NCBI RefSeq assembly: GCF_026151205.1
Contig: NC_087072.1
Coordinates: forward strand, 18,334,103-18,398,102
DNA from: Bolinopsis microptera
Taxonomy: Eukaryota; Ctenophora; Tentaculata; Lobata; Bolinopsidae
DNA: 64,000 nt
Direction: 5' to 3'
Shown here piece after piece: positions 9,820 to 21,311 of the stretch. The notes under the pieces are model-generated. The model made no database searches. It worked only from the letters and a program-made list of their open reading frames with translations, and was not told where the DNA came from. The position numbers and the translations under genes are program-made. Positions within the stretch are counted from its first letter, which is position 1. Each line of letters opens with the position of its first letter.

Positions 9820-12800
9820 TCATTTTGTCAACAGGCTGTCTTTAGAATCAGATTGGGTGTCCAATGTTTCCGGTTTGGTAACCTGGTCTTGCTCTCCCAT
9901 AGAATTGACTACAAAGATCTGAAAAACACTCAGCACCAAGCCAGTGATAATAGCTATTTGCGGTGAAGCAAAAGAAACCAAAGCGGTGCCGGCTACCACT
10001 GCCATCGAACTTGCACCTTGCATTATGCCCGATCCAATAGCCAATCCCTTTGTTCCTAAATATCGAACGTCGTAGCTTATGTAAGTCTTTTCCATTGAGA
10101 TCATCCCGTATACCAATTTGCCTACAAATGACATGACCACGATAACGATTAGGTTTTCTTCCATGAGCAGCAACATCATGTAGCTGACTAGAACAATCAC
10201 CGCAAGCGAGGTGTACAACATTCTAAATCTAATCTTCGTTCTGATGATCGGGGAGGCAATCCTTCCTATTCCTGCTGCTCCTGCGACCAATGCTAGGAGA
10301 AAGAATTCAGTTCCTTGGGTGATTGTTTCGCAGTTGGTGTCTTCTCCTCCTACTTTTTTAACGTTGAAAAGTCGTATCAATGAAGGTAAGAGTAGAATAG
10401 TCCCCCAGCCTTGGTAGTTGTTGATGATGGAAAACAGGGACAGTTTTAAAAGTCTCAGTTTGAAATTAGGTACCTCCACGGCTTCCGTTCCCCCATTTCC
10501 ACTTTGTTCTGTTTGGTTGCTCACTTCCAGATTCGTTTTCTTTGCTATGAAAATATGTAGGATCAAGATTGGAGGAATGAAAATAGGAAGAGAGGCGATA
10601 AGCAGGAATGTTCTCCAGCCGAGCAGATCTAGAATGAAATACCCGATAACTGGAACCCAGATACTGCCTACTGAGTAGCCTAAACTGCTTGCCAGAAGTA
10701 GAGTGTCCAGAACCTTTTTACTGCTAGCTAGCTCCGCCTGCAAAACGTAGCTGACAGACAGGTTAAATCCCACAGAAAAGCCAATGAGGGCCCGTGAGAG
10801 TAGGAGAGTCAGGTAGTTCCCCACCACAGAACAGGCGATGGTGCTCAATACACTTCCGTAGAGGGACAGGAGGATAGTTTCTCGTCGTCCGAATCTGCGA
10901 GTAGGATAATTTTAGAAAATCTAACCTAATAAAGTTAAACCAATTTATTTGAGGGAATGTAACATCACCCACTTATCAATATTTGACTTATATTATGCCG
11001 CCTAGCTCAGTTAGTTAATACACCAGCTATTACCCCATAGTCTATATAAACAAAAGCTCTAAGAAACAGATAGTAAACAAAGTAAACATTTCTGTCCCCT
11101 AATCTTTCTCAAACAAAAGTCATGCAATCTGCATACTTCTCCATTTAACTCTATTCTGAGCAATTAACGTTAAATAGTTCAAATCACATAAATTATTTAA
11201 CGATAATTTTCGGACACTAAGGTCGTGTAGAATCAGTGAGAAAAGGTTTGACTGCGGTCTTCCACGCCGCCCTTGAAGCTGTAAGGTGTTGACAGCAAAA
11301 ACAAGCGACGAATAGGCTGGGCCATCTGTAGGCCCACGCAGTACATGTCCGAGCATCCTCCACCGACTACGAGCCACTTAAGCTGACAATGGTTCGCTAT
11401 TGCAGCGTTTATACAAGTTCTTGTTGGAGATGATGTGAGGGTATTTGTAATTCAAAATTGATCGCAGATGACGTCTGTGAGCAATATCTAGTTTTTCCAA
11501 TACTGATTTAGGGGCAGCCCAGCAAGATGAATTGTACATTAAAACGGATACTACCAGAGCCTCATACAACAGAAGCCTCTTGCTCAGAGGGATCTTATGG
11601 TTCCAAGCTTTCTTGTATTTGTTCAACGCGGCATATCCCAGACATATCCTTCTAGAGATGTCCTCCTTGCTACAAAGCATGGAGCCAAGCGTGATACTCT
11701 TTCTCCAGAGCTCGTTCCCTGCAATTGGCTTACCCTGATCGTCTTTAGCTCCCTTTTCAGCTAAGTACACATGAGTGAAATCAGTTTTGTCTTCGTTAAC
11801 GAAGAGATTCCAATCTTTAAGGACTTCTGTTGCAATAGGCAACAGCTCCCTCAAATTGTCTTCATCTTCATCATTGAAGTCGATATCATCAGCATACTCA
11901 CTGTCAAGTGGAAGACCAATATCGGTGATAGGTGGGTTAGGCCTATTCGTTGCAGTTTCAAGCCTGTTACGGAGGTCACGCAAGGCACCCGCTAAGACAA
12001 GTGCGAACAAGCATCCAGACAGACAGTCACCTTGGAATGCACCGAGAAAACTCTGGAATTCAGCAGACAGTGTACCGTTGATGTTGACTTTGAGCTTGGT
12101 GTTGGAAAGCAAAAGTCTTACCAAACGGACTTCGTCATCATCACAGCCACACTCAACAAGAAGATCGAGGATGGTAGATCGTCGTATAGTGTCAAAGGCA
12201 CTAGACATGTCGATCCCCATACGATGGTATTCCCACCTCTTCCTCTGGACAACTGATAACATCACACGCTGGCACCATACAATGTCAGCACATGATCTAC
12301 CCTGCTTGTAAGCACATTGCCATGGACCAGTGAAGGCATTGACTTTATTCTCAATTCTCTTCAAGGTTGCCATTGTAAGAATCTTGAGAGAGTGAGGGGT
12401 CGTAGATTCTTCACTGGACCAATGGGCTTATTTGGCTTCTGTAAGGGGGTAATGTTTGCCTGTCCAATGGGGTCAAGGTAGGAATTGGTCTCGAAGCTTC
12501 TATTGATAATGTCTGCAAAACGTCTGTGTACTGATCCAGTAGAATACTTGAGAAGCTCATTAGGAATCCCATCTGGGCCGTTAGCTCGACCATTTTTGAG
12601 ACTTCTAGCAGCTGATCCGATTTCTTCACTAGTGAATGGCTTAACTAGTGGGCGAGGAGGTCCTACAAAAGGTTCTAAAGGTGCTTCATCACGAGTAAGT
12701 TGTTGCTCAAGGTACTTAGCAACTACGGCAGCTTTACCAGTGTCTGTTGCAATATTGCACCCTTGCTCATCATGAACACCAATACTAGAAGGGGCTTTAC

Positions 12801-14746
12801 TTTTAGGTAAGTTCAGGGTTCGAACAGCTTCAAACATTTTCTTACTATCTGTTGTTGAACTGATGGTATTACAGATAGCATCAGCAGCAGCTGATCGTAT
12901 GTTAGAAAGTCTCTGCTTGATCTGATTGGTGAGGCAGTTAATAGATGACCTAAGTGAGGTTCTGTCTAAAGACTGGTTATCATTAAGCTGCTGTCTCAAC
13001 AAGTAACGCTGGCTAGATAAGTTTTTCACCTCATCATCGTCGCTGCGATTACGTTTCCTGTGTCTGATGACACCAATTGACGATTTTGCAGCATCCTTTA
13101 TGGACTCAAGTAAGCCATTCAAGTCTGAATTTGGATCCAGAGCAGAAACAGTGTTACTTAAGTTATCATCTAAGGATTGACGATATCTCACCTGAATGGT
13201 GGGGTTCGAGGTGAGTTCAGAGGTGTTGAACTTTAAGGATGACTTGGAGTGGCGTTTATAGCAAAGACAGAAATCCTTAAAGTCTACTCTAGTGACAACA
13301 AATCTGTGATCACTGATCAGAGTATGTCAAAGTGACTGCATAAGATCTAGAATCTTGTAGCATTGGCTTCGACCTACTTCGACACAGGATGAAATCGATC
13401 TGAGAATAGACCGGGATCGTCTTTTTACTATTTCGCCCGGCACTCCAGTCCTTCCTCCAGCCAGTGTAGGTGGTCGTATGTCGAGCAGGATGATAAAAAC
13501 CAGTGTTGGAGGCAAAGAGGTCAAATTCTGATAACAAGTCTAACAAGTTTTCTCCCATATCGTTGCGCAAACCCATACCATGTTTACCCATGAAACGACC
13601 AAAACCAAAGTCCTTATCTGAAGCAGTCATTTTTCCCAACTTTGAATTAAAATCCCCCAAAACAAATATCTCAACATTAGCAGGGACGTTTAGAGCATCC
13701 CTAACTTGGCCGTAAAAATTAATCAACAGTTGTTGATCATTATCTGCAAGTTTCTTGTGTGGCCCATATACATTGACCACCCTACATTTGATAAATTTTC
13801 CAGATTTTGTAGGGAGTTCTAGGTCCAAAAAGCTTACTCGATCACTGATACTGTTCCAGCATACCACATAGTCAATAAATCGGGGACTGATAACAAAACC
13901 GAGTCCATAGTGCCGGCCATTTTTCTGCTCAAACAATAATAGTTTGTATCCGTTGCTAAGACTGCAAGAATCCGGTTTTACAACCTTAGTCTCCTGAATA
14001 GCGCAGATATCTATGCCGTACCGTAGACAATCGGTACCCAGTTGCTCCCGTTTGCTGTGGATGTCGTCTGGATCATCACAAGAACCGAGGCCACGTATGT
14101 TAAAGGTGGCGAAGCTGATGAGGAGTGTAGCAAACAGGGATCGTCCTCCATAGACCCCATAGTCTGCGAGTTAAAAACCCGTCAGCCGGCCGGGGAAGTT
14201 CTCGAAAACCAAAAAGGAAACCAATCACCAAACCATTAACAATGGTGTTGACTAGCATAGAAATTAGAACGGTCCAGGTACCCCGACCGTGGTAAGATGC
14301 ATGGAGGACTGCCAGTGGCAGTGTACTCTCAGGTATATTCACAGTTTAGTATTTAACTATTACAATCGCCCTGATATGAAGTTCTTACCGAGTAGATAAT
14401 GGACCTGACACAAAGGTAGTTATTGCCATTGTTAAATAAAGAATGCAGCCCAGAATTCCTTCCTGCAAATCATCTACTCCAATTTCACAGGCCACGTATT
14501 GTGTCAAAACACCTGAAAATGGGTAGCTTTAATATGTTCACATACTGATTAGTGATTACTGGTATGCCTTAATTTCAATCCAGTTAATTCAAAGCTCAAA
14601 TTCCCATAAATACCTGGTAAGTATATTTCAATGCCATCCCCGATATTGATAAGCAGCCCAAAGAGAAGAAGCATCCAATCCGTTTTTGTCCAAGTATCTT
14701 TCGTCTTTAGGAGGAGATCACTTTGTTCGCCTAAATTTTCTCCCAT
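9820..14746 (-). CDS. MFS transporter, SV2/SVOP-SLC22-like, three exons
   Basis: Exons are 14746-14614, 14512-14389 and 10894-9820 with GT-AG joins; phases agree, giving 443 residues. Exon 1 begins MGENLGEQSD and ends in the first membrane helix (NIGDGIEIYLPG). Exon 2 continues VLTQYVACE and ends at SGPLSTR. Exon 3 opens RFGRRETILLSLYG, so the splice join reconstitutes the conserved MFS loop 2-3 motif R-F-G-R-R. Twelve hydrophobic segments with a central cytoplasmic loop (near NQTEQSGNGG) are expected. The family moves small organic solutes across plasma or vesicle membranes; the substrate cannot be told. Intron 2 is about 3.5 kb because a LINE lies in it. An hAT-like element sits just upstream of the ATG. 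A broken partial copy lies at 18171-19160. Confidence 0.85.
11040..14215 (-). mobile_element. Decayed APE-type non-LTR retrotransposon inside MFS intron 2
   Basis: Minus-strand order is endonuclease, RT, C-terminal domain. The endonuclease starts near 14110 (FNIRGLG, then GIDICAIQETK) and continues in 13936-13310 (VLGDFNSKLG, SQIDFILC). The RT follows in 13191-12361 (KNGRANGPDGIPNELLKY) and 12373-11378 (GIDMSSAFDTIRR, FQGDCLSGCLFALVL, EYADDIDF). A tail with GRRGRP follows at 11377-11120. It is disabled by frame changes near 13315 and 12370 and an in-frame TAA near 11378. Element ends are placed by comparison with the duplicate at 18171-19160, where this block is missing. Similar ORFs in other genomes are often annotated as craniofacial development protein 2-like. 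Confidence 0.85.
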
Positions 14747-14757
14747 TATAGTAGCTG

Positions 14758-16572
14758 CAGAGGCACATATTAGGTGCGGTAAAAAAATCGAAATTATGCG
14801 GTACCACACCCGACTATAAAGGTTAAATGTGCGGTAAGGTGCGGTAAATTTTTACCAATTATGCGGCAAATGTGCGGCGAAATTTGTGCGGGAATTGTGC
14901 GGTTTTCTTTTGCATTTTCTCAAGGACTTTAGAAATTCTAAACGTATAACCGCCGCTCTTATCAAAAATAGGTCTGTTTATGTGTTACTGAAGGTGTAGT
15001 TCTTTACTAAGACCATGATTGAACCTAATATTGAGATTCAGTTATCTGAGAACAGTGACTTGATCTGGTAGAGATCAGGAGACAGTTATTTGAAGTCGCC
15101 TCTTGATAGAGTCGATCAGATCCCATGCAGGTATCTTCTGTTTCTTGTGTGGTGAGCTTGATGATGGGTCACTGGAGAGGCCGACGACCAGGCCCCCTAC
15201 GTTGGATCATAATGATCATTATGCAAACATTCACATGACGATGACTCACCCACTTAAGGAATTGTGCGAGAAGATGAACAATCAACAAAGGCAAAGATGA
15301 GGAAATAAAATAATGTGTAATGCGTGTTAGGCATAAGGTAAGTTAGGCATAAGGTTAGTTAGGAGTTAATTTGTTAAGTGAAATTGAATCATGAGATTTG
15401 GAACAATGAGAACATTGATCAATTGTTAAGACAATATATACAGACAACATCTCATGAGGGTAAAGGAAATATTTCTATGAACGTAGTGATCAGGAGTGTC
15501 AGCTTTATACTCGGACGACGAGCCCTCGGTCCCCACAAAAGATAATCTTTATAATTATAGTTAAGACTAGTAGTACAATCTGTGTAAAAGAACTAATGGT
15601 CAGTCTATAAAACACATGAAAAGCAGTGTGCTCCATACCCCTTAGTCTCTAGCTTTGTTATCAAAACACGTGATTCGATCATGTGATGTTATCTCATTGT
15701 AAACAGGGTTTATTTGTTTTATTACGTGTAGTATGGTAAAGTATTAACACAATTTAACTAATAATATTATGTGAACAGAGTCGACATGTGAACTCTACTC
15801 TGTATCTAGCCCATTTCTAGGTCAATTAAATTCTACTGATGGATCACATCACTAATCATACGTCACTAATTGGTGTCATGATCTGATCTCCCGAATAATG
15901 AGGGGGGCCTGGCCGTCGTGCAGCCGGTCACTGTGTGTAGCTGTTCGTTTCTTTAGGAAACGGTCCATGACGTTGTGATGTGATATAGAGTAAGCAGATG
16001 ATGTGGTGAAGTTACGAATGATAACTGATACACTATAATCGAAGTACGGTAACGACGAGGGTTCCATAACGGCCTGGGTCACGGTCCCGAAAGGGCCTGG
16101 GTCACGGTCCCGAAAGGGCCTGGGTCACGGTCCCGAAAGGGCCTGGGTAACGGTCCCGAAAGGGCCTGGGTCACGGTCCCGAAAAGGCCTGGGTCACGTG
16201 GTAACCGGGTCACGTGGCCTAGGCATGAGTTCCAAAAGGGCCTGGGTCACGGTCCCGAAAGGGCCTGGGTCAGGGTCCCGAAAGGGCCTGGGTCAGGGTC
16301 CCGAAAGGGCCTGGGTCAGGGTCCTGAAAGGGCCTGAGTCACGGTCCTAAAAGAGCCCGACTTTTAAAATATTTTGGTTTTTACACTTGAAAATCTTAAC
16401 GCGAAAATTTCAAAATTATGCGAAATTACGCGGAAAATGCTAGATTATGCGGAAATATGCAGAAAATTACAAAATGTTCGGAAATGTGCGGAAAACAATA
16501 AATTATGCGGAAATGTGCGGAAAACGGTAAATTGTGCGATCCCGCACCCATCGCACCTAATATGTGCCTCTG
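14758..16572. mobile_element. hAT-like DNA transposon (non-autonomous), 8-bp target duplication
   Basis: Ends are perfect inverted repeats, cagaggcacatattaggtgc and complement, with the CAGAG start typical of hAT. An 8-bp duplication agtagctg flanks it at 14750-14757 and 16573-16580. Subterminal regions carry many short TGCGG motifs (attatgcgg, aatgtgcgg) in the same orientation at both ends. The 1815 bp interior has no transposase but holds a 23-bp minisatellite and a segment (about 15218-15790) that recurs inverted at 47805-48363. The duplicate locus near 19090 lacks the element and has a single site. Confidence 0.88.
16070..16360. repeat. 23-bp minisatellite (gcctgggtcacggtcccgaa)
   Basis: About ten tandem copies of a 23-mer beginning gcctgggtcacggtcccgaa, inside the hAT-like element. 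A degenerate copy near 16190-16235 interrupts the array. Downstream copies share a c-to-g change (gtcagggtcc), showing local homogenisation. Not CRISPR: there are no unique spacers. Confidence 0.85.
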
Positions 16573-16640
16573 AGTAGCTGTTGAAAATGAGAACTAAGTT
16601 AAAATAAAAGCTGCAGCCCAAGTTGCCCCGACAAATTTAA

Positions 16641-16664
16641 GGGGGGGGGGGGGGGGGGGGGGGG
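16641..16664 (+). repeat. 24-nt poly-G tract
   Basis: Twenty-four consecutive G at the point where the MFS upstream flank stops matching its duplicate (which reads aaatttaatgtagtg at the same place). It is likely the end of, or was created by, another insertion. Length may be a sequencing or assembly estimate. Confidence 0.7.
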
Positions 16665-18170
16665 CAATGGGTATTTTTTTGTGAAACTTGATTTCGAAAT
16701 AGTAGTTGACCAACAGACTAGGACCAGTGACCAAACTTTTGAGGGGGTCCCGGACCCCAACCGCCAAACGGTGCCCGCGGGGCAGCCACGCCCATATTTG
16801 GTCCAAATTAGGCCCAATTTAGCCAAATACCCTGAACATGCCCAAAACCCAGGCTTAAGGTGCTTTACTTGTAGCTAGTGGTATCTTGTAATCGTATATG
16901 AAATTTCATCAAGATTGGACAAAAAATGACTGAGTTATGAGCCAAAAACTATATGCCCATATTTGGGCATAATAATAATAATAATAATAGGATTATGGCC
17001 ACATAGCCATCTCGACAAAACTTGAAACCCAACTGCACTCTACGCTATTGCAGTTCGCACAATATTTTCAAAAAGAAAAATGTTCCTATCGGAACATGTA
17101 ATGATTAATTATTTTAAGGACGTTAACATGCGCATCAAATTTGGTAGAATTTGTCCCATAAATTGGTCAAATATCAATATTTTTGAATGAGACTTACCTT
17201 ATATTAAAGGTAGTTTTAAACTGCATATCCTCTGTGAGTTATAGCTTTATATCTGTTTAAATGTGGATACTAAGGCGAAAATACCCCAAAAAATGAACGA
17301 AATTGCCCGTATCTTCGTTCGAAATATTCGCGGAATTGATTTCATTAATTTGGAAATAACTCAATCAGTTTTCAAAAGTTTTGCAGGAAATTTTCGGAAT
17401 CGACTCTAAATCGCATTTCCACCTTATTGTAGAAAGCCGATTTTTGATTTAGGCCTCCAAAAAAATTTGGCGGCCGAATTCCAAAATTTTGTGGGAGGGG
17501 GGGAAGGGGTCTGAGCCTTGCTGACGTCAGCATTAACGTAACGTAAATTTTGTCAAACATTTTTGTTTCAAATCAATTTTATTATAATTTTAAAAACTTT
17601 ACTAATTTCCTTGATATCAGTACTTCGGTGAACTGAGCTCTGTTCAACTTCACCAACTGTTTATATCAGTCGCATACTAATTTTCCCTGCCTAAACCCGT
17701 CAGCATTTCTATACCCCTCGCTAATTGGTGTCTTAATTCAGATAATCATCAAAAGTAAAGTAAAAAGTGAAAGCAAACGTTTCAGCCGATAAGCAGGAAT
17801 GGAAATTATGATACAATTAAATGGAAGGTGTTCCTCTATTCGACGTCAACAGTGATGGGTGGATAAAATATTTTAATTATTTGCGGATCCACAACAAATA
17901 TAAGGGAGCTGTTCAACATGGTAACCATCGAGGTGTCAGAGGTAAAGAATACATAGTAATAATTTTAATTGCCACGAGGTGAATTGACCACATAGAATAT
18001 TGGATTATTTGTTTGTATTTATATCGTATCTTTAACAATTTAGTTGGTGCGACAATGAACTACCCAATATGTATTATGTATGTATGATTCTTTTTGTTTC
18101 ATCCAATAGATGTGGATACTCGTGGGGAGGTGAGGTAAATTTGTTTACTTTAATAGTAAGTACCTGTTCA
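16665..18170. other. No gene; repeat-like DNA
   Basis: Contains an (AAT)n stretch near 16972-16990, G-rich runs near 17495, and text that reads like an old transposon body. No frame shows a family motif. The boundary with the MFS-duplicate pseudogene is near 18171. Confidence 0.5.
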
Positions 18171-19160
18171 GCCCGTTAAATCCCACAGAAAATCCAATGA
18201 GGGCCCGTGAGAGTTGGAGAGTCAGGTAGTTCCCCACCACAGAACTGCAATTAGGATAATTTTAGGGAATCTAAAGTTTAACCACTTTATTCGAGGGAAT
18301 GTAACATTACCCACTTATTTGACTTATATTATGCCACGTAGCTCACATTTATTGAGCTATTACCCCATAAATTGCGAAAACCAATCACCAAACCAGGGTG
18401 TTGACTAGCATAGCACAGTCCAGGTACCCCGACCGTGGTAAGATGCATGGAGGACCGTCAGTGGCAGTGCACTCTCAGGTATATTCACAGTTCAGTATTT
18501 AACTATTAAAATCGCCCTGAAGTTCTTACCGAGTAAATGGGAGACCTGCAACAAAGGCAGTTGTTCCCATTGTTAAATAAAGAATGCAGCCCAGAATTCA
18601 CAGGCCACGTATTTTGTCAAAACACCTGAAAAATGGGTAGCTTTATGTTCACAAAATACTATTATATGGTTTAGTTTTGCAAACAACAACTCAATAAATT
18701 TAAAACTGCTGACATACTTACGCATGTACTTTTTATAGAACTTATAGAAGAACTACGAAGATTTCATCCGAGTTGTGGTGTTTTACTGGTTATCCAACTC
18801 ATTACATTACTGGTATGCCTTAATGTCAATCCAGGTATTTCAAAGCTCAAATTCCAATAAATACCTGCTAAATATATTTCAATGCCATCCCCGATATTGA
18901 TAAGCAGTCCAAAGAAAAGGAACATCCACTCCTTTCTTGTCCAAGTAAATATATTTCGATGCCATCCCCGATATTGATAAGCAGCCCAAAAAATGGAGCA
19001 TACAATCCGTTCTTGTCCATTGTCCAAGTATCTTTCGTTTTTTGGAGAAGATCACTTTGTTCGCCTAAATTTTCTCCCATTCAATTATCGTAGCTGTTGA
19101 AAATAAGAACTAAGTTAAAATAAAATCTGCAGCCCAAGTTGCCCCGACAAATTTAATGTA
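18171..19160 (-). pseudogene. Truncated duplicate of the MFS transporter gene 5' part
   Basis: Matches, in the same order and orientation, the exon 3 start, intron 2, exon 2, intron 1, exon 1 and upstream flank of the MFS gene at 9820-14746. It is broken: about 60 bp including the RFGRRET segment is missing from the exon 3 part near 18243; about 26 bp is missing from exon 2 near 18598; and exon 1 carries an internal duplication, so NIGDGIEIYL occurs twice in different frames (about 18875-18945 and 18953-19020). Neither the LINE nor the hAT-like element of the parent locus is present. Confidence 0.9.
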
Positions 19161-19489
19161 GTGCAAGTTCTGAATCCTCAGTGCGTTTTTGAAATCGAGC
19201 TAATATCAGCTGCTTTGAAAATATATTTCGACGTGAAAACTTAAAAATAATTGTTGTTCATGTTTGAAGAAATGTATAGCAATGTCAATCAGCTGGTAAG
19301 GACTATTACTATTAGGACATATTAGGACTATCAGGACTATTACTATTAGCTACTCCTGTAGTAATACTAAAGAGTAGCTCGGTGTATTTAAGTTAGCGTC
19401 AGTAAGAGCACTAAAGTACAGAAATAAAGTTAAAAGACAACACGTGTGCTTGCTGCGCGTGTTCTTAGTACCATAATTATATTTGGTAT

Positions 19490-19940
19490 TGTTATAATCT
19501 TGAAATAGTGCCCATAATTGGTTTTTTGAGTCAGTTTTGGATTTGGAAAGTGTATTTGAGGTAGAGTGAAAGCTCAGGACTTATAATTTACATCATTTAG
19601 CCGTCTCAGAATCTTGAAATAGTCCCCAGAATTGGTTTTTTGAGTCGTCGCTGTAAATACGATTAGATGGGATCGAAAGGTTAGGGTCACACGTTTTTCA
19701 TGACGTAACAATGAAAACACCGGAAAGTAGAGTTACTTTTTGAAATCAGGAAAAACATATACAGAAAGTTCATTATTATTATAACTCCACGTTTTAACCT
19801 ATTTGATGGCTACTTATTTTTTCATAATCGCACCGGCTTTTTTTTTCAGGGAGTGCGATTACAAAACTAATTGCGCTGTTTTGAGAGCAACCGAAATCGT
19901 ATTCGGTGCGATTACAAAACTAATTGCACTGCTTTTTTAG
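19490..19940. repeat. Two short direct-repeat pairs
   Basis: A ~38 bp motif (aatcttgaaatagtgcccat and on) occurs at about 19497 and 19610. A ~25 bp motif (gtgcgattacaaaactaatt) occurs at about 19854 and 19908. No coding region is seen in 19160-20095. Confidence 0.6.
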
Positions 19941-20096
19941 AGTCCTCTTAATAGCTGTTCTACTATTATGAGGTACTGATTTAAATATTGATTTAAATCA
20001 GTAACCTGGGGTAGTTTATGTTTAACAGTACAATAATTGGATTGACTTTCAAATATTTGGAAAATTTTATAATTATTACGGATTCAGTGCAGAGAG

Positions 20097-20638
20097 AGTA
20101 GGTCAACAACTAGTCATATTCTTGGCCTAAGAAGGGTATTTGAAGGAGCCCGGGATAAAGATCTGACCGCGGTAATGCTCTTCATTGATTTCAAGAAGGC
20201 ATTCGACAGCGTGCACCGTGGACTCCTCATGAAGATCCTCCTGGCATATGGAATTCCCAAGGAGATTGTAGGCTTGATACAAAGAATGTATGCAGATAAA
20301 TTTGCTCGTGTGATTACCGAGGATGGTCTGAGTGAAGCATTCTTCATTCTAGCAGGAGTGATGCAGGGAGACACTTTGGCGCCCTACCTATTCATAATCG
20401 TAATTGACTACATTATGAGGGTGTCCCTAGAGGGTAGGGACTTTGGGTTTACTCTACACCCTAGAAGAAGCCATCGCTATCCGGCAGTCAAGGTCACTGA
20501 TGCGGACTTTGCTGACGACCTTGCTCTTATAACAGATAGTGTTGCGGAGGCACAAGATTTCCTCAGGAGTCTGCATGGAACTGGCGGCCAACTCAGTTGG
20601 ACTCCACCTCAACGAGGGGAAAACTAAGTACATGGGAA
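20097..20638 (+). mobile_element. RTE-like LINE reverse transcriptase, 5' fragment (split copy)
   Basis: Open frame with RSTTSHILGLRR, then LFIDFKKAFDSVHRGLL (palm A), GVMQGDTLAPYLFIIVIDY (motif B) and ADFADDLALITDS (motif C, FADD). A one-base frame change near 20575 shifts the reading to MELAANSVGLHLNEGKTKYMG. It is cut at tacatgggaa (20629-20638) and resumes at 22660. 5'-truncated at about 20095: no endonuclease domain. Confidence 0.85.
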
Positions 20639-21311
20639 AAGACTATTCAGTTATGTTAAAAGATCGGGCGCATCTTTGCGGAGGAGACTCCTCAACCCAC
20701 AATTAATTGCACGCAGAGAATAACATTTGTTGTAAAGACCCGTATAGAGCCACCTCTAAGGGCTTTGAGACAGTTTATTAAATATAATATAATAATCAAT
20801 AATATCGAAAGTCGTTTCAAAATATTTTCAAACTCAAAGTTGAAATCACACTCACACTAAAAAGATCAATTATTTTGTCAAATAGTAAAAATTAAAAAAA
20901 AAAACTCTCGACACATTACAGTACGTAAGCATGATTAGCATCAGCATGCCTTTCATTTTATTTGTACCACTTAAGTCCCAGAACCTTTTATCTTTTAATT
21001 CTGCTTGCTATAGTTTGTTATAATATACGGCTATTCTAATTTCTAGAAATTTTCAAGCGTGACGATGAAAATTTTATCGCGAGAATTATCTTTAAGATTT
21101 TGTGCATTAAAAAGCCGCGCGGAGTGGGGTAAGGCTTGCTGTTATCAGCGCTTTGGCAGTGAAAAATATGCTGAAATATGTCAGTCCATTAAGCGAACGT
21201 TGTTTATTACTGCTCGTTTATTGTGTGTTTGCTGTCGTCCTATGTTATGTTATGTTATGATATGATGTCATGATTTAGCGATTATTGGTCGCTGTATTAC
21301 TCAATCATCCC

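Noticed and set aside
10996-11040. tRNA-like text (gccgcctagctcagttag) suggesting a tRNA gene or tRNA-derived SINE
   Set aside because: The D-arm does not close, no T-arm or B box follows, and the paralogous position near 18330 does not keep the pattern. Chance similarity in an intron.
11775-12311. 178-residue plus-strand ORF
   Set aside because: Antisense shadow of the nested LINE RT palm region.
14100-14342. Minus-strand ORF with a hydrophobic stretch (SMLVNTIVNGLVIGFLFGF) next to the transporter exons
   Set aside because: Exon 2 joins exon 3 in phase without it and recreates the RFGRR motif. The ORF is intron sequence running into the LINE end.
16070-16360. CRISPR-like array of 23-bp repeats
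   Set aside because: Repeats abut with no spacers; it is a minisatellite.
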